Origin: Pseudomonadota bacterium
GTDB taxonomy: Bacteria; Pseudomonadota; Gammaproteobacteria; Xanthomonadales; Rhodanobacteraceae
Assembly: GCA_029779475.1 (NCBI GenBank)
Contig: JAKPAN010000240.1
Coordinates: 1-42,797 of the forward strand
Reading direction: 5' to 3'
DNA length: 42,797 bases
This document shows, one piece after another, positions 1 to 7,613 of the stretch. Below the pieces are notes generated by a model. That model ran no database searches and was not told the DNA's origin. It saw nothing but the letters and a program-made list of their open reading frames with translations. The translations under genes and the position numbers were made by a program. How positions within the stretch are numbered: position 1 is the stretch's first letter; each line of letters starts with the position of its first letter.

Positions 1-1408
1 CAATCCGGGCACGACGACGATCCGCTTCGCGATCGGCTGTCCGAACACGATCGCGCTGTCGAGTCCGCTGCCGGACATTGTCAAGCCGATGGTCATCGAC
101 GGCTACAGCCAGGCCGGATCGTCGCCGAACACGAGCGTCGACGGCTTCAACGCGACGAACTGCGTCACGCTGACCGCGAACGCCGAGCCGACGGTCACGC
201 ACGCGCTGCGCGTGCCGTCGAGCGCGTCGAACGATGTCGCGCTGACCGTGAAAGGCTTGCGCATCATCGGCTTCGCCGGCACGCCGCTGCGCCTGATCGG
301 CGGCAGTGGGCATCTCGTGCAAGGCAACCAGTTCGGCGCCGGCGACGTGCCCTTGCTCGCCAACGTAACCAACCTTCAGGTATCGGGCACGACACAGGCG
401 CAAATCGGCGGCCCTGCACCGGCGGATCGCAACGCGATCGGCTGGGCTTACGGAACGAGCGGGATGGATGGCGCCGGCGTGCTCGTCACCGCATCGGGAC
501 AACCGACGATCCAGAACAACCTGATCGGTCTCAAGCCCGACGGCACGACGCCGGCACCCAACGGCGCCGGCATCTGGCTCGCCAACTTCGACGGCGCATT
601 TGTCTTCGACAACATCATCGCGGCCAATCGCAGCCACGGCATCGCTTTGAAAGGTGCGCTCGGCATTCCGGTCAGCCACGCCGTGATCGCGCGCAACTGG
701 ATCGGCCGCACGCCATCGGATTCGCGCGCGGCGTTGGGCAATGGCGGCACCGGCATCTATCTCGCCGCCGGCGACGACAACGCGATCGGCGATTCTGGGT
801 TCGGCGTCAACGTGGGCAACGCCATCGAGAACAACAAGTATGGCGGCGTGTGGATCCACGGCGGTGTCGGCAACTCGGTGCGCAACAACCGCATCGCCTT
901 CAACGACGACGCGGGCAGTCCCGATGCGCCGGCCGGCGAACCGATCGCGATGCGGCCGGATTCGATGCCCGTGCTCAACCTCGATCTCGGCGACTACAGA
1001 GCCGATCCCAACGATCCGGGCGACACCGACGACGGCGCCAATCATCTGCAGAACTCGCCGGTGATCCTCGCCGCCTCGCCGGCGCAAACCCGCCCCGGCA
1101 CCTTAAGCGGGCAGTTGTGGACGCAACCGGGCATGTACGCGATCGACGTTTATCAGGCCGCGGGCCTGTCGTGCCTGAGCGATGGCCGCGGCCCCGATCT
1201 GGGCCAGCGCATCGGCATGGGCGTGGTGAGCGTCGCCAGCGCCGCCGCGCCGACGACATTCACGCTGAGCCTGCCCGACGGCTACGACTCGAACCACGCC
1301 TGGCTCACAGCCACCGCGACCAACCGGGGCACCAACGACACGTCGGAAGCCGCATCGTGCTTCGACGCGAGCGACGCCGATCTCATCTTCGCCAACGGCT
1401 TCGAATAG
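1..1408 (+). CDS. Secreted right-handed beta-helix protein, 3' part only
   Basis: The reading frame is open from base 2, so the 5' end lies outside the window and the ATG at 89 is internal. The visible part (about 468 residues) begins with a beta-strand-rich stretch containing GTTTIRFAIGC and VIDGYSQ. It continues with repeated short N-rich turns (IQNNLIGLKPDGT, FDNIIAANRSHGIAL, IENNKYGGVWI, VRNNRIAFNDD), the pattern of NosD/pectate-lyase-like parallel beta-helices. A strand-rich C-terminal domain follows, and the protein ends in DADLIFANGFE. The same tail occurs in the secreted protein at 37921-39752, so it looks like a sorting or anchoring signal (inference). The ligand is unknown. The next gene starts 10 bases after the stop. 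Confidence 0.8.
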   Translation, partial: NPGTTTIRFAIGCPNTIALSSPLPDIVKPMVIDGYSQAGSSPNTSVDGFNATNCVTLTANAEPTVTHALRVPSSASNDVALTVKGLRIIGFAGTPLRLIGGSGHLVQGNQFGAGDVPLLANVTNLQVSGTTQAQIGGPAPADRNAIGWAYGTSGMDGAGVLVTASGQPTIQNNLIGLKPDGTTPAPNGAGIWLANFDGAFVFDNIIAANRSHGIALKGALGIPVSHAVIARNWIGRTPSDSRAALGNGGTGIYLAAGDDNAIGDSGFGVNVGNAIENNKYGGVWIHGGVGNSVRNNRIAFNDDAGSPDAPAGEPIAMRPDSMPVLNLDLGDYRADPNDPGDTDDGANHLQNSPVILAASPAQTRPGTLSGQLWTQPGMYAIDVYQAAGLSCLSDGRGPDLGQRIGMGVVSVASAAAPTTFTLSLPDGYDSNHAWLTATATNRGTNDTSEAASCFDASDADLIFANGFE

Positions 1409-1418
1409 GCCCCGCGGC

Positions 1419-2420
1419 GTGAACGCGCGCGCGTCATGGCGTGGCCACGCGCGCCGGTCGTGCGCCGTGTTGCTCGCCGTGTTTGCGGCAACGGCCGGCA
1501 TCGCGCAGTCGATGCTGGAGGTGCCACCGCTGCGTGCGCACGTCACCGATGTCGCCGGCGTGCTCGTGCCGGACCGACGCGACGCGCTCGACTCGCGTCT
1601 CGCGCAGATCGAGCGCGACACGCATGCGCAACTCGCCGTGCTGATCGTCGCCACTACGTATGGCGAGCCGATCGAATCGTTCGCGGTACGGGTGTGGGAT
1701 ATCTGGAAACTCGGTGTGGCTGGACGCGACGACGGCGTGCTGATCGTGCTTGCACGCGACGATCGCGCTGCGCGCATCGCGACCGGTTACGGGTTGGAAG
1801 GCGACATTCCCGATGCGCTTGCCGCGCGCATCCTGCGCGAGTACGCGACGCCGTTTTTCGCGGCGGGCGACTACGCCGGTGGACTCGATGCCGTGGTCGA
1901 TGCGCTCGACAGCGTGATCCGCGGCCAGCCGCTGCCGCCCGTGCGCCAGCCATCGCTCGCGCCAGTCATCGATCGCGCCGATGTGCCGCAGGCACGCGCG
2001 GACGATGCGCCAATGGTGGCGTCGCGTTCGCGCGTATCGAACGGGATCGTCGCGGTCGCCATCTTCGGCGCGTTGGCGCTGCTCGTTGCCGGTTTCGTGA
2101 TCGGGCGGCGCGCGCTCGACGTATTGGAATCGCGCCTGCTCGCCCTGTCGGCATGGTTGCTCGTTGCGCTGGTCTGGTGCGGAGTTCTGTTCGCCGAGCC
2201 ATCCTGGCGCTCGCATGCGATCGTGCAGGTTCTGCTCGGCGCATTCGGCTTGGGCGCGTTGCTGGGCATCATCGTGCTGCGCGATAGCGAAGGCGGCGCT
2301 CGCGGTGGCGATGGCCGAGCCGACGGCAGCGGGTCGAACGAGAGCAGCAGCGGATCGGACAGCGGCTGGTCGGGCGGCGGCGGCAGCACCGGCGGTGGCG
2401 GCGCCAGCGCGCGTTGGTGA
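1419..2420 (+). CDS. TPM-domain (YgcG-type) exported membrane protein, first copy
   Basis: GTG start, 333 residues. A signal peptide (about residues 1-30, hydrophobic CAVLLAVFAATAGIAQ) precedes a TPM domain (about 35-155) with the family landmarks AHVTDVAGVL, VRVWDIWKLG, DDGVLIVLARDDR and GYGLEGDIPDALAARI. About three hydrophobic helices (roughly 205-290) follow. The tail is Gly/Ser-rich and ends GGGGASARW. TPM domains are extracytoplasmic; some relatives have acid phosphatase activity or act in photosystem II repair, but the bacterial YgcG role is unsettled. The gene is the first of four packed genes TPM-LemA-TPM-TPM. The identification is firm; the function is not. Confidence 0.85.
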   Translation: MNARASWRGHARRSCAVLLAVFAATAGIAQSMLEVPPLRAHVTDVAGVLVPDRRDALDSRLAQIERDTHAQLAVLIVATTYGEPIESFAVRVWDIWKLGVAGRDDGVLIVLARDDRAARIATGYGLEGDIPDALAARILREYATPFFAAGDYAGGLDAVVDALDSVIRGQPLPPVRQPSLAPVIDRADVPQARADDAPMVASRSRVSNGIVAVAIFGALALLVAGFVIGRRALDVLESRLLALSAWLLVALVWCGVLFAEPSWRSHAIVQVLLGAFGLGALLGIIVLRDSEGGARGGDGRADGSGSNESSSGSDSGWSGGGGSTGGGGASARW

Positions 2421-2495
2421 CACATCCTCACTTGCACCTAGCGCTCGTGGGCCGCAAAGTGCGCGCGTCCGGCAAAGCCGGCTGCATCTTCAATG

Positions 2496-2500
2496 GGAGG
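2496..2500 (+). promoter_or_regulatory. Ribosome binding site deciding the lemA start
   Basis: GGAGG lies four bases before the ATG at 2505. A second in-frame ATG at 2493 overlaps this Shine-Dalgarno sequence and would add only MGGN, so 2505 is the better start. Confidence 0.7.
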
Positions 2501-2504
2501 AAAC

Positions 2505-3134
2505 ATGCGCGCGTTCCGAATGTTGTCCCTGCTGCTCGTACTGCTCACGCTCGGCGGCTGCGGCTACAACCAGATCCAATCCAAGGACGAAGCGGTCAAG
2601 GCCGCGTGGTCCGAAGTGCTCAACCAGTACCAGCGCCGCGCCGATCTTGTACCCAACCTCGTCAACACGGTGAAGGGTTACGCGCAGCACGAGGAAGAGG
2701 TGTTCACCAAGGTCACCGAGGCGCGCGCCAAGGTCGGCCAGATCAACCTCACCGCGGACGACCTGTCCGACGAGAACAAGATGAAGGCGTTCCAGCAGGC
2801 GCAGGGCGAACTGTCGAGCGCGCTGTCGCGCCTGATGGCGGTGTCGGAAAACTATCCGCAGCTCAAGGCGGACGGCTTGTTCCAGAACCTTCAGGCGCAG
2901 CTCGAAGGTACGGAGAACCGCGTCACCGTCGCGCGCAACCGCTACATCACGGTGATCCAGGACTACAACACCTACATCCGTTCGTTCCCGACCAACCTCA
3001 CCGCGATGATGTTCGGCTACAAGCCGAAGGCGAATTTCTCGGTCGAGAACGAAAAGCAGATTTCGACCGCGCCGACTGTCGACTTCAGCAAGCCCGCGCC
3101 GCCTGCGCCGGCCGCGCCGCAGCCGCAGAACTGA
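2505..3134 (+). CDS. lemA: LemA family lipoprotein
   Basis: 209 residues from the ATG behind GGAGG. The N-terminus MRAFRMLSLLLVLLTLGGC has a lipobox, so Cys19 is probably the lipidated first residue of the mature protein. The LemA core follows: GYNQIQSKDEAVKAAWSEV, NQYQRRADLVPNLVNTVKGY, coiled helices with RLMAVSENYPQLKA, and LEGTENRVTVARNRYI. The end is Ala/Pro-rich. LemA proteins form extracytoplasmic helical bundles of unclear biochemical role and are often encoded with TPM proteins, as here (TPM genes on both sides). Length is normal for the family. Confidence 0.92.
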   Translation: MRAFRMLSLLLVLLTLGGCGYNQIQSKDEAVKAAWSEVLNQYQRRADLVPNLVNTVKGYAQHEEEVFTKVTEARAKVGQINLTADDLSDENKMKAFQQAQGELSSALSRLMAVSENYPQLKADGLFQNLQAQLEGTENRVTVARNRYITVIQDYNTYIRSFPTNLTAMMFGYKPKANFSVENEKQISTAPTVDFSKPAPPAPAAPQPQN

Positions 3135-3181
3135 CGGTCTCGGATGCGCTGCGTGCGCGAGCGGGATCGCCAGCCCATTGA

Positions 3182-3209
3182 CGTCATTCCCGGTTTCGCG
3201 GGGATGACG
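3182..3209. repeat. REP-like palindrome at the start of the second TPM gene
   Basis: CGTCATTCCCG (3182-3192) can pair with CGGGGATGACG (3199-3209) over 11 positions with one G-T mismatch, around a 6-base loop. The GTCATTCCCG...GGATGAC consensus is that of dispersed REP-type palindromes of proteobacteria (family knowledge). Only one copy was noticed in this window. It sits inside the longest possible reading of the downstream TPM gene, where it would encode VIPGFAGMTK, a typical translated-REP peptide. Confidence 0.6.
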
Positions 3210-4124
3210 AAGTCCTTGGGGCGTGCGCGCTTTCTGCGCGGCCTGCTATGCAGTCTGCTGTTGGGATTGTTGTGCTTGTCGGCTGCCGCATTTGCAGCCG
3301 ACAGCGGCCTGCAGCCGATCCCCCCGTTCGGTGCGCGCGTGACCGATCTCACCGGCACGCTCGACGCGCAGCAGAAGCAAACGCTCGAAACGCAGCTGGA
3401 AGCGCTGGAAAAGAGCAAGGGCTCGCGCGTGGCGATCCTCCTGCTGCCGACCACGGCGCCCGAAGACATCGCGCAATACAGCATTCGCGTCACCGACGCG
3501 TGGAAACTCTCGCGCAGCGACGGCAAGACGCATGACGGCGTTTTGCTGATCGTCGCCAAGGACGACCATCGCGTGCGCATCGAAGTCGGGCAGGATCTCG
3601 AAGGCGCGATTCCCGACGCCGCGGCGGCACGCATCATCCGCGAATACATCACGCCGAAATTCCGCGCTGGCGACTACAACGGCGGCATCGAGGACGCCGT
3701 CGGCGCGCTGACCAGACTCATCAACGACGAACCGCTGCCGCCGCCGCTCGCCGACGAACAAAACGACGGCAGCGGGGGTATCGGCCGCGGCATCCTGGTG
3801 TCGTGGTTCGCCGTGCTGCTGCTGCGCGGATTCTTCAGTTTCCTGCCGGCTGGCATCCGCGCGCCGCTGGTCGGCGTCGGCACCGGCATCGCGTGCTGGC
3901 TGATGAGCGGTTCGCTGGTTCTCGCGGTGGTGCTCGGCGTGCTCGGAGGCCTGTTCGGTCTGGTCAGCGTCGGAGGCGGCGGATTCGTCGGCGGAGGCGG
4001 CCGCGGTGGATTTGGTGGCGGTGGATTCGGCGGCGGTGGTGGTGGTGGATTCAGCGGCGGCGGCGGATTCAGCGGCGGCTCCAGCGGCGGGTTTTCCGGC
4101 GGCGGCGCCTCGGGGAGCTGGTGA
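3204..4124 (+). CDS. TPM-domain (YgcG-type) exported membrane protein, second copy
   Basis: The frame is open from an ATG at 3144, but its first 20 residues run through the REP-like palindrome. The ATG at 3204 gives a conventional signal peptide (MTKSLGRARFLRGLLCSLLLG, cleaved near SAAAFA). From there the protein has 306 residues. It has a TPM domain (about 33-165) with ARVTDLTGTLD, YSIRVTDAWKLSR, HDGVLLIVAKDDHRVRIEVG and LEGAIPDAAAARII, and two hydrophobic helices (GILVSWFAVLLLRGFFSF; a second near 235-260). The very Gly-rich tail ends GGGASGSW, close to the end of the first TPM protein. It follows lemA by about 70 bases. The start is less certain than the identification. Confidence 0.85.
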   Translation: MTKSLGRARFLRGLLCSLLLGLLCLSAAAFAADSGLQPIPPFGARVTDLTGTLDAQQKQTLETQLEALEKSKGSRVAILLLPTTAPEDIAQYSIRVTDAWKLSRSDGKTHDGVLLIVAKDDHRVRIEVGQDLEGAIPDAAAARIIREYITPKFRAGDYNGGIEDAVGALTRLINDEPLPPPLADEQNDGSGGIGRGILVSWFAVLLLRGFFSFLPAGIRAPLVGVGTGIACWLMSGSLVLAVVLGVLGGLFGLVSVGGGGFVGGGGRGGFGGGGFGGGGGGGFSGGGGFSGGSSGGFSGGGASGSW

Positions 4125-4612
4125 TGCGCGTCCTTCGCCATCTGTTCGACTTCGGCCTTGCCCGCGGACGTTTCCCAGCGCCCGTGCTCGACGCCATCCA
4201 GCACGCGATCGCCGCGAGCGAAACACGGCATCTCGGCGAAATCGTGTTTGCCGTCGAAGGCAGCCTGAGCACCGCGAGCATCCTGCGCGGTCGCGACGCG
4301 CGCGATCGTGCGCGCGAGGTGTTCGCGCATTTGCGCGTCTGGAATACCGAACACAACACCGGCGTGCTCGTCTACGTGCTGCTTGCCGACCATGCGATCG
4401 AGATCGTCGCCGACCGCGGCATCGCCGCGAAGGTGGATGAAAACGAATGGCGCGACGTGTGCGAACTCATGCGCACGCGCTTCGCCGATGGCGACTACGA
4501 AGGCGGTGCGATCGCAGGCGTCGAGGCGATCAACGCGATCCTCGTGCGTCATTTCCCCGCGAACGGCCAGCGCAATCCCGACGAATTGCCGGATCGGCCC
4601 GTGCTGCTGTAA
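4124..4612 (+). CDS. Short TPM-domain protein without signal peptide
   Basis: 162 residues. The ATG overlaps the preceding TGA by one base (TGATG), implying translational coupling; GGGGAG lies just upstream. Nearly the whole protein is one TPM domain: GEIVFAVEG, RAREVFAHLRVWNTEHNTGVLVYVLLADH, IEIVADRGIAAKV and FADGDYEGGAIAGVEAINAIL. Unlike the other two TPM proteins of this cluster it has no signal peptide, membrane helix or Gly-rich tail, so it is probably cytoplasmic or membrane-peripheral. Short TPM genes placed after lemA and a long TPM gene are a recurrent arrangement (family knowledge). Confidence 0.87.
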   Translation: MRVLRHLFDFGLARGRFPAPVLDAIQHAIAASETRHLGEIVFAVEGSLSTASILRGRDARDRAREVFAHLRVWNTEHNTGVLVYVLLADHAIEIVADRGIAAKVDENEWRDVCELMRTRFADGDYEGGAIAGVEAINAILVRHFPANGQRNPDELPDRPVLL

Positions 4613-4705
4613 CGTCGTCGAGCGCGGCGGTTCTTGCGCCGCGCATTCCGTCGCGCCCTTGGGAAAAGTCGCGGTGCGGGTTCGCGCCCGACCGCGTTCA
4701 ACACC

Positions 4706-5095
4706 GTGATCCGCCGCACTTCGCAACGCCATCTCGCGTGGCCTGGCCTGTTCGCCATGCTGCTCGTCGCGCTTGCGCCGACGATCTCGCAGTGGCGCGC
4801 GGGCGCGTCTCCGCACGCGGGCATGCATGCGATGCATCACGCGATGGCGGCGGGCGGTGCACACGCCGCGCACCAGCATGCCGGCGCACAAAGGCAGCCG
4901 GCTGACCCTGACGACTGGAAACAATGCGGCTACTGCGATTTCTTCGCGCAGGCGCCGTCGGTCGGCAGCGTGTCGCATCCGCCGCTCGCGACGATCGCGT
5001 TGCCGCAGCCGTTGCCGCCGGTTTTCGTCGCGGCTCGGCTTTCGCCGCGTTTCGTCATCGCCGCGCGTCCGCGCGGGCCACCTTCGTTCGCGTAG
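4706..5095 (+). CDS. DUF2946 family protein
   Basis: GTG start gives 129 residues beginning MIRRTSQRHLAWPGLFAMLL; an ATG at 4634 would prepend 24 Arg-rich residues and hide the hydrophobic N-terminus, so it is less likely. A signal-like segment (about 10-25) is followed by a His/Met-rich stretch (HAGMHAMHHAM, HAAHQHAG) and the motif WKQCGYCDFFAQAP, the Cys-x-x-Cys region typical of DUF2946. The rest is Pro-rich. DUF2946 genes often sit beside TonB receptors or copper genes; the His, Met and Cys residues fit metal binding. It is followed 81 bases later by a TonB receptor, probably its partner. Function is inferred only. Confidence 0.72.
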   Translation: MIRRTSQRHLAWPGLFAMLLVALAPTISQWRAGASPHAGMHAMHHAMAAGGAHAAHQHAGAQRQPADPDDWKQCGYCDFFAQAPSVGSVSHPPLATIALPQPLPPVFVAARLSPRFVIAARPRGPPSFA

Positions 5096-5176
5096 CCGAA
5101 CCATTCCCTCGAATGACTGCGCGCAGCCGGGCGGCTTCGTCCGCCGTTGCGCGCGCCTGCGCCAGCGGAGTTTTCC

Positions 5177-7516
5177 ATGCAACGAATCGATCCATTCGCG
5201 GTCGGCGCGCGTATTGTCGCGTCGGCCGTTTTCAGCGCGACGCGACGGATGTGCGCGTCGTTTATTCCCTTCATGCTGGGTGCCGGCGTCGCATTCGCGC
5301 ACGCTGACACCGATGCTCACGATCCATCGGCGGAGGCGCGCGAGCGCGAACCCGCACGCTTGCCGAGCGTCGACGTGAAAGCGTCTCGCGACGCGATCGA
5401 AAGCCCGGCGTTTCCGTCGACCGCCGTCGGCATCGATGCGGAACAGGCCCGGCGCCAGATCAACATCGTCGACGTCGAAGACGCCGTGAAATACCTGCCG
5501 AGCCTGTTCGTGCGCAAGCGCAACATCGGCGACACGCAGCCCGTGCTCGCGACGCGCACCTGGGGCGTGGGCTCGAGCGCTCGCACGCTCGTGTATGTCG
5601 ACGACGTGCCGATCTCGGCGTTGATCGCCAACAACAACACGATCGGAGCGCCGCGCTGGGGCATCGTCGCGGCGAGCAGCATCGAGCGCGTGACGATGCT
5701 CTACGGGCCGTTTTCGGCCGCTTATCCGGGCAATTCCGTCGGCGGCGTGTTGCGCATCGAGACGCAGCGAAGCGACGACACGCACTTCACGTTTGCGCAG
5801 ACGATGACCCTGCAGGATTTCGACGGCTACCGCACGAGCGGCGACTACCCGACGAGCCAGGCCAGCGCGACGTTCTCGGGACGCAGCGGCGACGTGTCCT
5901 GGCTCCTCGGCGGCGACGTGCTGAACAGTTTCAGCCAACCTTTGTCGTACATCACGGCCGCGAAAATCCCGGATGGAACGACGGGCGCGATCCCTGCGGA
6001 CAACAAGCTCGGGCAGCCGGCCAACGTACTCGGCGCGGGCGGCCTGCTGCATACGTTGCAGCACGATCTCACCGCGCGATTGAGCATCGACCTCGCGCCC
6101 TCGCTGCGTGCGTCGTACCTCGCCGGCTGGTGGCGCAACGAAGGCGATTCGCGCGTGCAGAGCTATCTCGCGGATGCCTCGGGCGTTCCCACGTTCGGCG
6201 GCGCGAACGGCTTTGCGAGCAATCGCTACGCACTCGACGCCGAACACCTCATGCAGGCGTTGTCGCTCAAGTCCGACACGGGCGGCGATTGGGACGGCGA
6301 GGCCGTCGTCACGCACTACGGCTACCTGCACGACCGGCAACGGTCGCCGGCCGGTGTGCTCGCAGGCCTGTCGTACGCGACGAACGGACGAGACGCCGAA
6401 CTCGGCGGCACGAACTGGAGCACGCTGGATGTCAGCGCGACCTGGCGTTCGGCGGCGCGCACGCACGAGATTTCCTTCGGCGCGCACGGCGACACCTATG
6501 AACTCGACAATCCGACCTGGAACCTCACTTCCTGGTTCGATCGCGGCAGTCGAAGCGGCCTCTACACGGCGGGCAGCGGCATGACGCGCACGCAGGCGCT
6601 GTGGATGCAGGACGCGTGGACGTTCGCGCCGGGCTGGCTCGCGACGCTCGGCGTGCGCGCGGAGCATTGGCGGGCGAGCGACGGCTTCAACGTCAGCGGC
6701 GGTATCGCGATCGCGCAACCCGATGCGTCCGCGAATGTCGTATCGCCGAAGGCGACGCTCGCCTGGCAGCTCGCGCCGCGTTGGCGCGTGACCGCCTCGC
6801 TGGGCAAGGCCGTGCGCTTCCCGACCGTGAGCGAGCTGTACCAGATCGTTTCGACGGGCTCGACCTTCGTGGCGCCGAATCCCGGCCTGAAACCCGAGCG
6901 CGCGACGAGCGGCGAACTCGCCTTCGTGCGAACTTCGTCCGACGGCGAGCTGCGCGTGTCGCTGTTCCAGGAAAACATGCGCGATGCGCTGATCGCGCAG
7001 ACGTCGACCCTGCCCGGCGTCGCCGCGCCGGTGAACTTCGTCCAGAACGTCGGCGAGGTGCGCAACCGCGGCGTCGAGATCGCGACGCAAGCGAGCGACG
7101 TCGGGATGCGCGGGCTCGATCTGTCCGCCAGTGTCACCTTCGTCGATTCGACGATCCTGTCCAACGATTCCTTTGTTGGTACGAACGGCTCGACCTCGCG
7201 CGGCAAGCACGCGCCCAACGTGCCGCGCTGGCGCGCCACGGCCGTCGCAACGTATCGCCCCGGCGAACGCTGGTCGTTCACGCTCGCCGGGCGCTACAGC
7301 AGCAGGCAGTACTCGACGCTCGACAATACCGATCGCGTCTCGCACGTGTTCGGTGCGTTCGATGCATTCCTCGTCTTCGACGCGCGCGTGCAATGGCGCT
7401 TCGACGAACGCATCACGCTCGCTGCCGGCGTCGACAACCTGACGAACCGCGATTACTTCCTGTACCACCCGTTCCCGGGTCGCACGTTCGTCACGAGCCT
7501 GGAGGCGACGTTCTGA
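5177..7516 (+). CDS. TonB-dependent outer-membrane receptor
   Basis: The ATG at 5177 follows GGAG with 6 bases between, giving 779 residues; an upstream start at 5147 lacks such a site. The signal peptide ends near GVAFAHA, and the mature N-terminus is His/Asp-rich (HADTDAHD). The plug domain (about 50-170) includes VEDAVKYLPSLFVRKRN, TLVYVDDVPIS, IERVTMLYGPFSAAYPGNSVGGV. The rest is a beta-barrel with late landmarks FPTVSELYQ, NPGLKPERATSGELAF and VDNLTNRDYFLYHPFPGRTF. It ends in Phe, as outer-membrane barrels do. Such receptors import iron chelates, cobalamin or metals using TonB energy. The adjacent DUF2946 gene suggests copper or another metal (inference); the sequence alone does not show the ligand. 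Confidence 0.93.
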   Translation: MQRIDPFAVGARIVASAVFSATRRMCASFIPFMLGAGVAFAHADTDAHDPSAEAREREPARLPSVDVKASRDAIESPAFPSTAVGIDAEQARRQINIVDVEDAVKYLPSLFVRKRNIGDTQPVLATRTWGVGSSARTLVYVDDVPISALIANNNTIGAPRWGIVAASSIERVTMLYGPFSAAYPGNSVGGVLRIETQRSDDTHFTFAQTMTLQDFDGYRTSGDYPTSQASATFSGRSGDVSWLLGGDVLNSFSQPLSYITAAKIPDGTTGAIPADNKLGQPANVLGAGGLLHTLQHDLTARLSIDLAPSLRASYLAGWWRNEGDSRVQSYLADASGVPTFGGANGFASNRYALDAEHLMQALSLKSDTGGDWDGEAVVTHYGYLHDRQRSPAGVLAGLSYATNGRDAELGGTNWSTLDVSATWRSAARTHEISFGAHGDTYELDNPTWNLTSWFDRGSRSGLYTAGSGMTRTQALWMQDAWTFAPGWLATLGVRAEHWRASDGFNVSGGIAIAQPDASANVVSPKATLAWQLAPRWRVTASLGKAVRFPTVSELYQIVSTGSTFVAPNPGLKPERATSGELAFVRTSSDGELRVSLFQENMRDALIAQTSTLPGVAAPVNFVQNVGEVRNRGVEIATQASDVGMRGLDLSASVTFVDSTILSNDSFVGTNGSTSRGKHAPNVPRWRATAVATYRPGERWSFTLAGRYSSRQYSTLDNTDRVSHVFGAFDAFLVFDARVQWRFDERITLAAGVDNLTNRDYFLYHPFPGRTFVTSLEATF

Positions 7517-7613
7517 CGCGCCCGGATGCGCCGGCCGCCGATCCGCGGCGGCCGGTGCTTGTTGCGCGAGCGCCGAGGCGCTAGCGTGCGCGTCCCGTCC
7601 TGGAGCCTGCGCC

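Noticed and set aside
3975..4110. GGC/GGT-rich repetitive DNA
   Set aside because: It is the coding sequence of the Gly-rich TPM tail; no separate tandem-repeat element is supported.
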